Part shown: piece by piece, positions 34,780-43,122 of the stretch
How positions within the stretch are numbered: the stretch's first letter is position 1
Layout: each line of letters begins with the position of its first letter
DNA from: Cognatilysobacter bugurensis
GTDB lineage: Bacteria > Pseudomonadota > Gammaproteobacteria > Xanthomonadales > Xanthomonadaceae
Length of the DNA stretch: 45,581 bases
Assembly (NCBI RefSeq): GCF_014652095.1
Contig: NZ_BMYD01000008.1
Span: 1 to 45,581, forward strand
Reading direction: 5' to 3'
Notes under the pieces: generated by a model
The model's database searches: none
What the model was told of the DNA's origin: nothing
The model's input: the letters and a program-made list of their open reading frames with translations, nothing else
Translations under genes and position numbers: made by a program

Positions 34780-35951
34780 ACCAGCCGCTGATCGACGCCT
34801 ACCTCGACGAACTGCTCGGCCCCGCACCGCGCGAGCCTGCGCAGGCGGCGCCGGCCGTCGAGCCGCTCGCCGACGACGAGGCCGTGCATGCCGCTGTCGC
34901 GGACGCCGTCACCGACGCAACCCACGACGCGCTCGCGGTCGCACTGCTCGAGGACTACGACCGCCCGGCGAGCCCGTCAGCGACGGATGCGGATGCAGGC
35001 GTGGCCGATGCGATCGCCACGACCGATGTCGACGACGGTGTGCATGTCGCCGCGTGCGCGCAGGACGACGTCTCGGCGCCCGCAGCCGCGGCCGACGCGC
35101 CGGCGGATGCCTGCGTCATCGCCGAGGAGTCCATGCTCGACAACGCACGGGTCGCGCCCACGCCTGCATTCGACGCCGACGCGCTGGCGGCCGACCTGCT
35201 CGCGGAGTTCGACCGCGAGGCGGCCGCGATGGCCAAGCCCGCGGCACCGGCACCGAAGCCCGTCGTCGATGAAGACCTCGCCGCCGCCTTGCTCGCCGAG
35301 TTCGACCAGGAGTTCGCCGCGCCTGCCAGCGCGGCCAAGCCGCCGGTCGCGAAAGCCCCGGCCGCAACGCCGCCAGCCCCGGCCCCGGCCCCGGCCCCGG
35401 CCGAGCCTGAGCCGGTGGCGCGATCGAGCGCGCCGAAACGTTTCGAGTTGCCCGAGTCGTTCGCACCGGTGCCGCCCACGCGCAGGATCGACGCGCCCGC
35501 ACCGGCGTTGCGTCCGAAGGGCGATAGCCGTCCGGGTCAGGCGCGGACCGGTCGCTGGTTGCGAGTCTGCGTCGATGCGGACCGGTATGCGGTCGAACTG
35601 CTGAGCGTGCAGGAGGTCGTGCGCGTTGCGCCGATCGTCTCGATGCGCGGCGCAGACTCCGCGGTGCTCGGCGTCATGAACCTGCGCGGCCGCATCGTGC
35701 CGGTGTACGACCTCGGCCTGTGGCTCGGCACCTGCGCGGTGCGACCGGGCGAGGATTCGCGCATCGTCGTGGTCGAACGCAACGACGAGCTCATCGGACT
35801 GCTCGTGACGGCGGTGCAGGACGTGGTCACTCTGGCCGAGGTGCACATCGAGCCGCCGCTAGGCGCGGGGATTCGAGGGGCGATCGTGGGCGTGGCGCGG
35901 GTGAACGATGCGCCGACAGTGTTGCTGGATGCGAACTGGTTGTTTGATTGA
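34776..35951 (+). CDS. CheW-domain coupling protein with long N-terminal tail (ParP-like)
   Basis: From ATG 34776 (overlapping the ParA-type stop) the product has 391 residues. Residues about 1-255 are acidic and Ala/Pro-rich. They hold three related short motifs: DALAVALLEDYDR (51-63), DALAADLLAEFDRE (135-148) and DLAAALLAEFDQE (167-179). Residues about 258-391 are a CheW-like domain (RWLRVCVDADRYAVELLSVQ, VLGVMNLRGRIVPVYDLGL, LIGLLVTAVQDVVTLAEV). A CheW-domain protein encoded next to a ParC-like ATPase fits ParP, which joins the polar array and binds CheA. The assignment is by domain and context; the motif function is unknown. Confidence 0.8.
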   Translation: MNQPLIDAYLDELLGPAPREPAQAAPAVEPLADDEAVHAAVADAVTDATHDALAVALLEDYDRPASPSATDADAGVADAIATTDVDDGVHVAACAQDDVSAPAAAADAPADACVIAEESMLDNARVAPTPAFDADALAADLLAEFDREAAAMAKPAAPAPKPVVDEDLAAALLAEFDQEFAAPASAAKPPVAKAPAATPPAPAPAPAPAEPEPVARSSAPKRFELPESFAPVPPTRRIDAPAPALRPKGDSRPGQARTGRWLRVCVDADRYAVELLSVQEVVRVAPIVSMRGADSAVLGVMNLRGRIVPVYDLGLWLGTCAVRPGEDSRIVVVERNDELIGLLVTAVQDVVTLAEVHIEPPLGAGIRGAIVGVARVNDAPTVLLDANWLFD

Positions 35952-36020
35952 TTCGGTGGGTGGGGCGCGTTGCGGCTTGATTGGTTGCGGAGCTGGGGTT
36001 TGTTGCTTGCGGAGTGGTAG

Positions 36021-36101
36021 CGGAGCTTCGGCCTTGCGGCGCAGTGGCGGAGCTTCCGCCTCGCGGTGTAACAGCAAAGCTTCCGCCTTGCGGCGGGTTA
36101 C
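36021..36101. repeat. Three 27-bp imperfect tandem repeats
   Basis: Units begin at 36021, 36048 and 36075 with a common core CRRAGCTTCSGCCT followed by TGCGGCG-type bases. They adjoin the left arm of the inverted-repeat element, whose right end holds a reverse-complement relative (GGCGGAAGC at 36998-37006). No coding pattern is apparent. Confidence 0.75.
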
Positions 36102-36324
36102 TTCTCTTTGCTGGCCCAAAGAGAAGTAACCAAGAGAAAAGGCCTTCCCCGACACACCTCCCGCTGCAACGTACGGTGCGCTGGGGATTTTCCGACTCGC
36201 CATCCTGGCTCGGTCGGAAAACGGCGGCCATCCATGGCCGCCGCCCTTTGGGTCTACGGATTACCTAGCTTCGGCAAACGCCGGCAAAGAGCGACGGCAC
36301 GGGGACAGGCACGCGCACGCATAA

Positions 36325-36418
36325 GCGTGGCGTGGCGTGGGCGTGGCGTGGGCGTGGCGTGGGCGCGGGCGCGGGCGCGGGCGCGGGCGTAGGCGTAGGC
36401 GTAGGCGTAGGCGTAGGC
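36325..36418. repeat. Mini-satellite of GCGTGG, GCGGGC and GTAGGC units
   Basis: GCGTGG/GCGTG-type units (36325-36364) are followed by four exact GCGGGC copies (36365-36388) and five exact GTAGGC copies (36389-36418). The array is likely prone to length change by slippage. It lies inside the inverted-arm element. Confidence 0.9.
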
Positions 36419-36661
36419 AACGGTGCCACCTTTGCGACGTGCCGGCCTGTCTGTGACGCGCTGGGCTCCGGTGAAGCTGTGGCCTGCACAACTCGATGGT
36501 CGGCGAGCACCGAGCTGCGAAAGGCACTGGCGCTTTCAGGCCATCCGCTGCCCGTTGGCTCCGTCAGAACCAATTCATCTCGCGTGTCGCCACACGCGAT
36601 GGGCACTGGAGCCTTGGCGGCAGCGGTAGGCAGAAGCGCTTCGCCCTGCCCTGGCCGCGGG

Positions 36662-36717
36662 CTCTGATCTCTGATCTCTGATCTCTGATCTCTGGGCTCT
36701 GGGCTCTGGGCTCTGGG
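36662..36717. repeat. Eight-unit heptamer array CTCTGAT/CTCTGGG
   Basis: Four copies of CTCTGAT are followed by four of CTCTGGG, all in register. It lies in the centre of the inverted-arm element and has a strong pyrimidine/purine bias unlike the surrounding genes. Confidence 0.9.
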
Positions 36718-37107
36718 CTCTACAGTCTTGCTGCCTGGCTCTTGGCGTCTGGTTCTAGCTTCTCGGTTCTTCGTATTCGGCTCCAAGCTCTCGGTTTTTT
36801 TACATCGGTCCAGACCGCCGAGCACATGACAGACCCAAAGGGCGGCGGGCATGGATGCCCGCCGTTTTCCGACCGAGCCAGGAGGGCGAGTCGGAAAATC
36901 GCGTCGTCGTATCCGCTGGTCGTTGAGCCCTGTCGGGGAAGGCCGTTTCTTTTGGTTACTTTTCTTTGGGCCAGCAAAGAAAAGTGACCCGCCTTCAGGC
37001 GGAAGCCTTGGCCTTGGCCTTGCCCGTAGCGCGCAGCGCGCAGCGATCAAATCGGCCCGCCAACCGCGACCCGCCGAAACCTTGCGCCCCATCACCCTGC
37101 CCCGCCC

Positions 37108-37134
37108 TCAAGTCACCCGCCGCGGCGCCGATAA
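37108..37134 (+). promoter_or_regulatory. Sigma-28 promoter of the STAS-cheY-cheA-cheW operon
   Basis: TCAAG (37108-37112), 14 bases, GCCGATAA (37127-37134): the -10 box and spacing match the FliA consensus exactly and the -35 box is the form common in Pseudomonas-type promoters. The STAS gene starts 30 bp downstream. This is the best sigma-28 site in the window. Confidence 0.88.
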
Positions 37135-37164
37135 ACCGGTCGAACCACCGGCCGTGAGAGCGCC

Positions 37165-37467
37165 ATGAGTGAACTAGCCCTACAACCCGACCTCGGCATC
37201 GAACGTGTTGGCGAACTCCAAGACGCGCTGATGCCGCACCTGGACGATGCCGAGCCGCTTGCGCTCGTCGGCGACCAGGTGACACGAGTGCACACCGCGG
37301 GCCTGCAGTTGCTCCACGCGTTCGTGCGCGAGCGCGCGGCGCGGGGCGGCAGCACGCGGGTCACTGCGGCGTCGCCTGCCCTCACTTCGGCCGCCCGCCA
37401 GCTCGCGCTGCTCGCGAGCCTCGGCCTTGAATCCCCCCAAGCTGATATTTCCGGAGACTCCGCGTGA
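37165..37467 (+). CDS. STAS-domain protein of the chemotaxis operon
   Basis: The 100-residue product forms one STAS domain, the fold of anti-sigma-factor antagonists. The conserved loop reads VTRVHTAGLQLLHAFVRE: T44 and the GLQLL helix are kept, while the usual Asp before the Ser/Thr is His43. It is the first gene after the sigma-28 promoter and overlaps cheY by GTGA. Proteins of this size and position occur at the head of chemotaxis operons with cheY and cheA, where their exact job is unsettled. A partner kinase of the anti-sigma type is not present in the window. Confidence 0.8.
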   Translation: MSELALQPDLGIERVGELQDALMPHLDDAEPLALVGDQVTRVHTAGLQLLHAFVRERAARGGSTRVTAASPALTSAARQLALLASLGLESPQADISGDSA

Positions 37468-37829
37468 GCGCCCAGCTGTTGATCGTCGACGATTCCACCT
37501 CCATGCGGCAGATGGTCGCGTTCGCCCTTTCGTCGGGCGGTTACAACGTGAGCGAGGCCGAGGACGGCCAGGCCGCGCTCGACATCGCCAAGACGCGTCG
37601 CTTCGATGCGGTCGTCACCGACGTCAACATGCCGCGCATGGACGGCATCGAGCTGATCCGTCACCTGCGCCAGCTGCCGGACTACAAGTTCACGCCGCTG
37701 CTCATGCTGACCACCGAGTCGGGCCCGGAGAAGAAGATGGAAGGCAAGCAGGCCGGCGCGACCGGCTGGCTCGTCAAGCCGTTCGACCCCGAGCAGCTGC
37801 TCAACACCGTGCGCAAGGTCCTCGGCTGA
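37464..37829 (+). CDS. cheY: CheY-type response regulator, second copy
   Basis: This 121-residue receiver starts at a GTG overlapping the STAS stop. It has D9-D10, phosphoacceptor D53 (VVTDVNMPRMDG) and conserved Lys in GWLVKPFDPEQ. It resembles the CheY paired with a P2-containing CheA. It has MLTTESGPEKKMEGKQAGAT after the active site, as in CheY proteins whose targets need not be the motor. It sits 225 bp before the second cheA, a gap with only short arginine-rich frames. Confidence 0.93.
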   Translation: MSAQLLIVDDSTSMRQMVAFALSSGGYNVSEAEDGQAALDIAKTRRFDAVVTDVNMPRMDGIELIRHLRQLPDYKFTPLLMLTTESGPEKKMEGKQAGATGWLVKPFDPEQLLNTVRKVLG

Positions 37830-38054
37830 GCCGACGGACATGACAACGGAGCGCACGGCGCTGTTGTGGACCGCCAGCCAGCCGCTGCTGCGCGGCGCGT
37901 CGCCGGCCCTCGCGGCCGCTCCGCCACGCACGCGCCGGCGCCGATCGCGCCGGAGACCGCTGCTGCTCCGCATCGTCGCCGCGCTCGCGCGGCTCCTGAT
38001 TTCCTCTGCCGCGCGCTCACCGCGCGGCGTGCTGCATCGCCGGGGTAGACCCTG

Positions 38055-40040
38055 ATGGACATGTCCCAGTTCCACGCCGCGTTCTTCGAGGAGAGCCGTG
38101 AAGGGCTCGCCGCGATGGAGACCGGCCTGCTCGGGATGGAGGCCGGAAGCGGCGACGCCGAGACGATCAACGTCATCTTCCGCGCGGCCCACTCGATCAA
38201 GGGTGGCGCGGCGACGTTCGGCTTCAAGCACGTCACCCAGCTCACCCACGTGCTCGAGACGCTGCTCGACGAAGCGCGCTCCGGCAAGCGCACGCTCGAC
38301 GTCGACTCCGTCGGCGCACTGCTCGGCTCGGTCGACGTGCTGCGCGACCTGCTCGAAGTCGCAGAGCACGGCGGCAACGTCGACGAACTGGCACTGGCCC
38401 ACGCGCACGGCGCGCTCGAAGCCGTGCTCCAAGGCGCACCGCCCGCCGCTGCTGCCGCGAAGACCGCCGCCCCCGCGGCCGACGCCCTGCCCCAACACTG
38501 GCAGGTGACGTTCAAGCCGCACCCATCGCTGTTCATGAGCGGCAACGACCCGCTGCGCATCGTGCGCGAGCTCGCCGAACTCGGCCCGCTCACGGTCGAG
38601 ATGAGCGACGAGACGCTGCCGAAGTTCGGCGAGTTCGACCCGCTGCAGGCCTATCTGTCGTGGCGCATACAGGTGCCCGGCACGGTCAAACGCGCGCTCG
38701 TCGCCGATGCGTTCGCATGGGTCGAAGACGAGTGCGACCTCACGATCGAAGGCGTGGGCCAGCAGGCTGCACCGCCGGCCGCCCCCGCCCCGGTCGAAGC
38801 CGCGGCGCCTGCCGCCGCCGCGCCCGCCGCCGCCGGCACACCGGCCGGCCAACGCGCATCGGACGCCGACGGCTCCATCCGCATCGCGACGTCGAAGATC
38901 GACGCGCTGATCAACCTCGTCGGCGAACTGGTCATCACCCAGTCGATGCTGCGCCAGCGCACCGAAGGCCTCGACCCGGGCCAGTTCGAGTCGCTGCTGA
39001 CCGGCATCGACCAGCTCACCCGCAACACGCGCGACCTGCAGGAAGCGGTGATGAGCGTGCGCATGCTGCCGGTCGACTTCGCGTTCAGCCGCTTCCCGCG
39101 CATGGTCCGCGACCTCGCCGGCCGCCTGGGCAAGAAGGTCAAGCTGCGCACGTTCGGCGAAGCCACCGAGCTCGACAAGGGCATGATCGAAAAGATCGTC
39201 GACCCGCTCGTGCACCTGGTGCGCAACGCGATCGACCACGGCTTGGAAATGCCCGACGAGCGTAACGCCTCGGGCAAGGACGAGACCGGCACGATCACGC
39301 TCAGCGCCCAGCACCAGGGCGGCCACATCCTCATCGAGATCACCGACGACGGCCGCGGCATGAACCGCGAGCGCATCCTGTCCAAGGCGCGCGAAAAAGG
39401 CCTGCCGATGCCGGAAAACCCGACCGACGGGCAGATCTGGGATCTCGTGTTCGCACCAGGCTTCTCGACCGCCGATGCGCTCACCGACCTGTCCGGCCGC
39501 GGGGTGGGCATGGACGTGGTCAAGAAGAACATCCTCTCGCTCGGCGGCGCGGTGGAGATCCGCAGCGCCGCAGGCAAGGGCAGCACCATCTCGATCCGCC
39601 TGCCGCTTACGCTCGCGATCCTCGACGGCATGACCGTCGCGATCGGCGACGAGGTGTTCGTGGTGCCGCTCAACACGGTGATCGAATCGCTGCAGCCCGC
39701 AGCGGCCGACGTGCGCACCGTCGCGAACAAGACGCGCATGGTGCGCGTGCGCGACGACTACGTGCCGATGGTCGACCTCGCTTCGGAGTACGGCCTGCCG
39801 CAGACGGCCCGCCAGGCGCGCGGCGACGCGCCGATCGCCGTCGTCGTCGAGAGCGAGGGCAAGCGCCTCGCGCTCGAGGTCGATGACCTGCTCGGCCAGC
39901 AGCAGTTCGTGATCAAGAACCTCGAGTCGCACTACCGCCGCGTGCCGGGCGTGTCGGGCGCGACGATCCTCGGCGACGGCCGCGTCGCGCTGATCATCGA
40001 TGCCAGCAGCCTCTCGCACGCTTCGCGCCTCGCCGCCTGA
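38055..40040 (+). CDS. cheA: Chemotaxis histidine kinase CheA, second copy, with P2 domain
   Basis: The 661-residue product has the full five-domain plan. P1 carries H46 (RAAHSIKGGAATFGF). P2-like follows from about 150 (HWQVTFKPHPSLFMSGNDP, LRIVRELAELGPLTVEM). An Ala/Pro linker leads to P3 from about 270 (KIDALINLVGELVITQSMLR). P4 has LVRNAIDHGLEMPDERN, ITDDGRGMNRERI and GRGVGMDVVKKNI. P5 is CheW-like (DEVFVVPLNTVIESLQPA). It differs from the first CheA in the window in keeping P2, so the two kinases probably serve different arrays or receptor sets. cheW follows after 53 bp. Confidence 0.97.
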   Translation: MDMSQFHAAFFEESREGLAAMETGLLGMEAGSGDAETINVIFRAAHSIKGGAATFGFKHVTQLTHVLETLLDEARSGKRTLDVDSVGALLGSVDVLRDLLEVAEHGGNVDELALAHAHGALEAVLQGAPPAAAAAKTAAPAADALPQHWQVTFKPHPSLFMSGNDPLRIVRELAELGPLTVEMSDETLPKFGEFDPLQAYLSWRIQVPGTVKRALVADAFAWVEDECDLTIEGVGQQAAPPAAPAPVEAAAPAAAAPAAAGTPAGQRASDADGSIRIATSKIDALINLVGELVITQSMLRQRTEGLDPGQFESLLTGIDQLTRNTRDLQEAVMSVRMLPVDFAFSRFPRMVRDLAGRLGKKVKLRTFGEATELDKGMIEKIVDPLVHLVRNAIDHGLEMPDERNASGKDETGTITLSAQHQGGHILIEITDDGRGMNRERILSKAREKGLPMPENPTDGQIWDLVFAPGFSTADALTDLSGRGVGMDVVKKNILSLGGAVEIRSAAGKGSTISIRLPLTLAILDGMTVAIGDEVFVVPLNTVIESLQPAAADVRTVANKTRMVRVRDDYVPMVDLASEYGLPQTARQARGDAPIAVVVESEGKRLALEVDDLLGQQQFVIKNLESHYRRVPGVSGATILGDGRVALIIDASSLSHASRLAA

Positions 40041-40093
40041 CATCCGCCACTTTTTTCCAGCGCCACCGCGCTCCCCCGCTTCGAGACGCCGCC

Positions 40094-40594
40094 ATGAACG
40101 ACGCCCGCTCCGCCTCCTCCGACGCTGCCGCGCAGGCCGCCTCGCACGAATACCTGACCTTCGCGCTCGGTGACGAGGAGTACGGGGTCGACATCCTCTG
40201 CGTGCAGGAAATCCGCGGCTATGACACGGTCACGCGCCTGCCGGAAGCGCCTGCGTTCATCAAGGGCGTGATCAACCTGCGCGGCACGATCGTCCCGATC
40301 GTCGACATGCGCATCAAGTTCAAGCTGCCAAGCGTGATCTACGACGACACCACGGTGATGATCGTGCTCAACGTCGCCGATCGAATCGTCGGCGTCGTTG
40401 TCGATCGCGTGTCGGACGTGCTGAGCCTCGGCCCGGATCAGACGCGCCCGACGCCTGAGCTCGGCGCGGCGATCGACCGCAAGTTCGTTACCGGCCTGGG
40501 CGTCGTCGACGAGCGCATGCTGATCCTGCTCGACATCGAGCGGCTCATGACGAGCGTCGAGATGGGCCTTGTCGACGAGGCGATCGCGGCGTAA
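40094..40594 (+). CDS. cheW: Chemotaxis coupling protein CheW
   Basis: The 166-residue product is a full CheW domain: YLTFALGDEEYGVDILCVQE, IRGYDTVTRLPEAPAFIKGV, INLRGTIVPIVDMRIKF and VVVDRVSDVLSLGPDQTRP. CheW bridges CheA and receptors in the array. It closes the sigma-28 operon that begins with the STAS gene. Its stop codon lies in the loop of a 6-bp GCGGCG/CGCCGC hairpin (40586-40600) without a T tract. Confidence 0.97.
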   Translation: MNDARSASSDAAAQAASHEYLTFALGDEEYGVDILCVQEIRGYDTVTRLPEAPAFIKGVINLRGTIVPIVDMRIKFKLPSVIYDDTTVMIVLNVADRIVGVVVDRVSDVLSLGPDQTRPTPELGAAIDRKFVTGLGVVDERMLILLDIERLMTSVEMGLVDEAIAA

Positions 40595-40815
40595 CGCCGC
40601 ATCCGACCTGCCGGCGTGGCCTGAACGCGCGACTTGCGTCGGCGTACGCGCCGGCCCCAACTCCGGCCGCCACCGCTGCTGACACCCCTCCAGCGACCGC
40701 GACGCGGTCGCCGCTGCTTCCTGCACGCGCGCCTGTCCGGGTATTCGCCGTTGGGCGCAATCGCGACCCGGTGGCCGACGTGATGTGACGCGGCGCCCGA
40801 GCCGCGACCTTGGCC

Positions 40816-40842
40816 TCAAGTCGCGTGCGCTGCAGTCGTTAG
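40816..40842 (+). promoter_or_regulatory. Candidate sigma-28 promoter of the first chemoreceptor gene
   Basis: TCAAG (40816-40820), 14 bases, GTCGTTAG (40835-40842). The spacing is exact. Six of eight -10 bases agree with the fliD box GCCGTTAA of this same window. It lies 36 bp before the receptor ATG. Confidence 0.55.
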
Positions 40843-40878
40843 CGGACCCGTCCCCGTGGCCGTCGCACTGATCATTCC

Positions 40879-43074
40879 ATGACAACCTTCTCGAAGCTCC
40901 GCCCCGCCGGCCTGCAGGCCAAGCTCCTGGGCGCGCTGTGCGCCGGGCTCGCGCTCGTGCTGCTCTGCGCACTCAGCGGCCTCGCATTCGGCTGGCGCAG
41001 CCTCGCCAGCGAGCTGCCGCCTGAAGTCGAACTCGCCGCGCAGAGCGCGACGATCAGCCAGGAGTTTTCCACCCAGGTGCAGGAGTGGAAGAACGTGCTG
41101 ATCCGCGGTCACGACGCCGAGCAGCGCGACAAATACCTCAAGGCGTTCAACGCACAGCACGCAAAGGTGCAAGCGCTGTCCACCGAGCAGGCCGGTCGGA
41201 TCCGTGACCCGGAGACGGCGGCGCTCGCCGAAACCTTCGCCCGTCAGCACCTCGAACTGCACGGCCGCTACCTCGAAGGCTTTGCCGCGTTCGAAGCGGC
41301 CGGCCATGTCACCGCAGCGGGCGACGCCGCGGTCAAGGGCATCGATCGTGAGCCGACCGCAACGCTTCGGAAGCTGGTCGATCGCAACCAGGCGCTTGCC
41401 GACGAAGCCGTACTGGAGCGTTCGCGCCAGGCGCAACAAGGCCTAGTTCTGGCCGCTGCGCTGACCTTGGCGCTCGCGATCGCGCTGGTGACGGCGATCG
41501 GCTTGTGGCTCCGCCGCGCCGTGCTGCGTCCGATCCACGCCGTCGTCGACGCCGCCCGCATGGTGTCGCGTGGCGAGCTGGAAGTGAACATCGATCTGCG
41601 CTCGCGCGACGAGATCGAAGTGCTCGGCCGCGCGATGTCGCAGGTGGCCCAGACGCTGCGCGAGGTGTCCGCCGCGCAGACGCGCATGGCCGAGCGGCAC
41701 CAGGCCGGCCAGATGAGCTACCGGATTCCCGACGAGGCGTTCGAAGGCGCGTACCGCGCGATGGTCAGCAACACCAATGCGCTGGTCGGGTCGCAGACGG
41801 CACTGATCGAGTCGATGCTCGCCACCGTGCAGGCCTATGCCCGCGGCGACCTCGCCTCCGACATGCCGCGCCTGCCCGGCGAGAAGGCCGCGATCACCGA
41901 CGCGCTGGACACCGCCAAGCGTAATCTGGGCGCCATCAATGCGGAGATCCGTCGGCTCGTCGAGGGCGCCGCCGCCGGCGACTTCTCACTTCGGGGGACC
42001 GAGGGCGCGTTCGAACATGACTTCCGCGCAATGGTCGTCGGGCTCAACGCCCTGATGGCCGGCACCGAAGACAGCCTGGCGCAGGTGTCGGCCGTGCTGC
42101 GATCGATCGCGGCCGGTGAGCTGGGCGCCCGCATGGACGGCGTGCACCGCGGCGTGTTCGCGCAGATCCAGAACGACGCGACTACCACCCTGGAAACGCT
42201 CGGTCGCATCGTCGCCGAGATCCGTCAGTCCAGCGACTCGATCAACTCCGCGGCGGGCGAAATCGCCTCGGGCAACAGCGACCTGTCGCAGCGCACCGAG
42301 CAGCAGGCCGCCGCGCTCGAAGAGACCACCAGCTCGATGGAGGAGCTCACCGCTACGGTCAAGCAGAACGCTGAGAACGCCAGGCGTGCGCGGGATCTGT
42401 CCTCGCAAGCGGCCGACGTCGCGACGCAAGGCGAGCGCGTGGTGAGTTCGGTGGTTACCACCATGGCGGACATCGACGCCGCGTCGCGCAAGGTCGCCGA
42501 CATCATCTCGGTCATCGACGGCATCGCGTTTCAGACCAACATCCTCGCGCTCAACGCAGCGGTGGAGGCAGCGCGCGCCGGTGAGCAGGGCCGCGGCTTC
42601 GCAGTCGTGGCGGCCGAGGTTCGCTCGCTTGCGCAGCGCAGCGCGAACGCGGCCAAGGAGATCAAGCAGCTCATCGCCGACTCGACCGTGAAGACGGTGC
42701 AAGGCAACGAGCTCGTGCAACGCGCCGGAAAGACGATGAGCGAAGTGCTCACCAGCGTGCGCAGCGTCTCCGAGCTGGTGTCCGGCATCAGCGCGGCCAG
42801 TGCTGAGCAGACCGCGGGCATCGAGCAGGTCAACCAGGCGATCACGCACATGGACGAGGGCACGCAACAGAACGCGGCGCTCGTCGAAGAGGCTTCGGCT
42901 TCAGCGCGTGCGCTCGAGCAGCAGGCCGAGCAGCTGGTGCAGACGGTGGCGGTGTTCCGCCTCGCGCAGCAGGCGCAGGCCGCGGGTCCGACGGTGGCCA
43001 AGGCGGCAGCGAAGGCCGCTCCGGCCCGCAGGCCGGCACCGGCCCCGCCGATGCGGGCGCTCCCGCTTCATTGA
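40879..43074 (+). CDS. Methyl-accepting chemotaxis protein
   Basis: The 731-residue transmembrane receptor has TM1 at about 14-36 ([20 protein letters not shown]). A small helical sensor region follows (about 38-185), then TM2 at 188-211 and a HAMP domain ([20 protein letters not shown]). A further HAMP-like, stretched linker covers about 265-430 ([19 protein letters not shown]). The long signalling hairpin has its conserved tip at about 546-580 ([20 protein letters not shown], then [20 protein letters not shown]). Methylation helices with [19 protein letters not shown] flank it. There is no C-terminal CheR-binding pentapeptide. The ligand is unknown. A likely sigma-28 promoter precedes it. 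Confidence 0.95.
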   Translation: MTTFSKLRPAGLQAKLLGALCAGLALVLLCALSGLAFGWRSLASELPPEVELAAQSATISQEFSTQVQEWKNVLIRGHDAEQRDKYLKAFNAQHAKVQALSTEQAGRIRDPETAALAETFARQHLELHGRYLEGFAAFEAAGHVTAAGDAAVKGIDREPTATLRKLVDRNQALADEAVLERSRQAQQGLVLAAALTLALAIALVTAIGLWLRRAVLRPIHAVVDAARMVSRGELEVNIDLRSRDEIEVLGRAMSQVAQTLREVSAAQTRMAERHQAGQMSYRIPDEAFEGAYRAMVSNTNALVGSQTALIESMLATVQAYARGDLASDMPRLPGEKAAITDALDTAKRNLGAINAEIRRLVEGAAAGDFSLRGTEGAFEHDFRAMVVGLNALMAGTEDSLAQVSAVLRSIAAGELGARMDGVHRGVFAQIQNDATTTLETLGRIVAEIRQSSDSINSAAGEIASGNSDLSQRTEQQAAALEETTSSMEELTATVKQNAENARRARDLSSQAADVATQGERVVSSVVTTMADIDAASRKVADIISVIDGIAFQTNILALNAAVEAARAGEQGRGFAVVAAEVRSLAQRSANAAKEIKQLIADSTVKTVQGNELVQRAGKTMSEVLTSVRSVSELVSGISAASAEQTAGIEQVNQAITHMDEGTQQNAALVEEASASARALEQQAEQLVQTVAVFRLAQQAQAAGPTVAKAAAKAAPARRPAPAPPMRALPLH

Positions 43075-43122
43075 CGCATGCGCGTCGCCCCCCACGGCTC
43101 TACACGACACGATTCCGATCCG

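Larger units (their letters stand above)
36079..37006. repeat. Composite element with 177-bp inverted arms between the two chemotaxis operons
   Basis: The left arm (36079-36255) and right arm (36831-37006) are inverted copies, similar over nearly their whole length. Each arm holds a long hairpin with a CTGGCC/GGCCAG loop (36096-36131, 15-bp stem; 36954-36989, 15-bp stem with one wobble) and a smaller palindrome around CCATCCATGG or GGCATGGATGCC. The 575 bp between the arms carry mini-satellites and no convincing gene. No transposase is present. I regard it as a dispersed intergenic repeat or the non-autonomous remnant of one; only genome-wide copies could confirm this. Confidence 0.8.

Noticed and set aside
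36262-36830. Open frames between the inverted arms as possible cargo genes
   Set aside because: They consist of translated mini-satellites and low-complexity runs, without ribosome sites or known domains.
37840-38055. 71-codon open frame between the second cheY and cheA, ending on the cheA ATG (TGATG)
   Set aside because: No ribosome site, strongly Arg-rich product and another equally open frame over the same bases; probably non-coding, though the overlap leaves some doubt.
37113-40043. 976-codon minus-strand frame opposite the STAS, cheY and cheA genes
   Set aside because: It mirrors three clear genes on the plus strand and has the repetitive composition of an antisense shadow.
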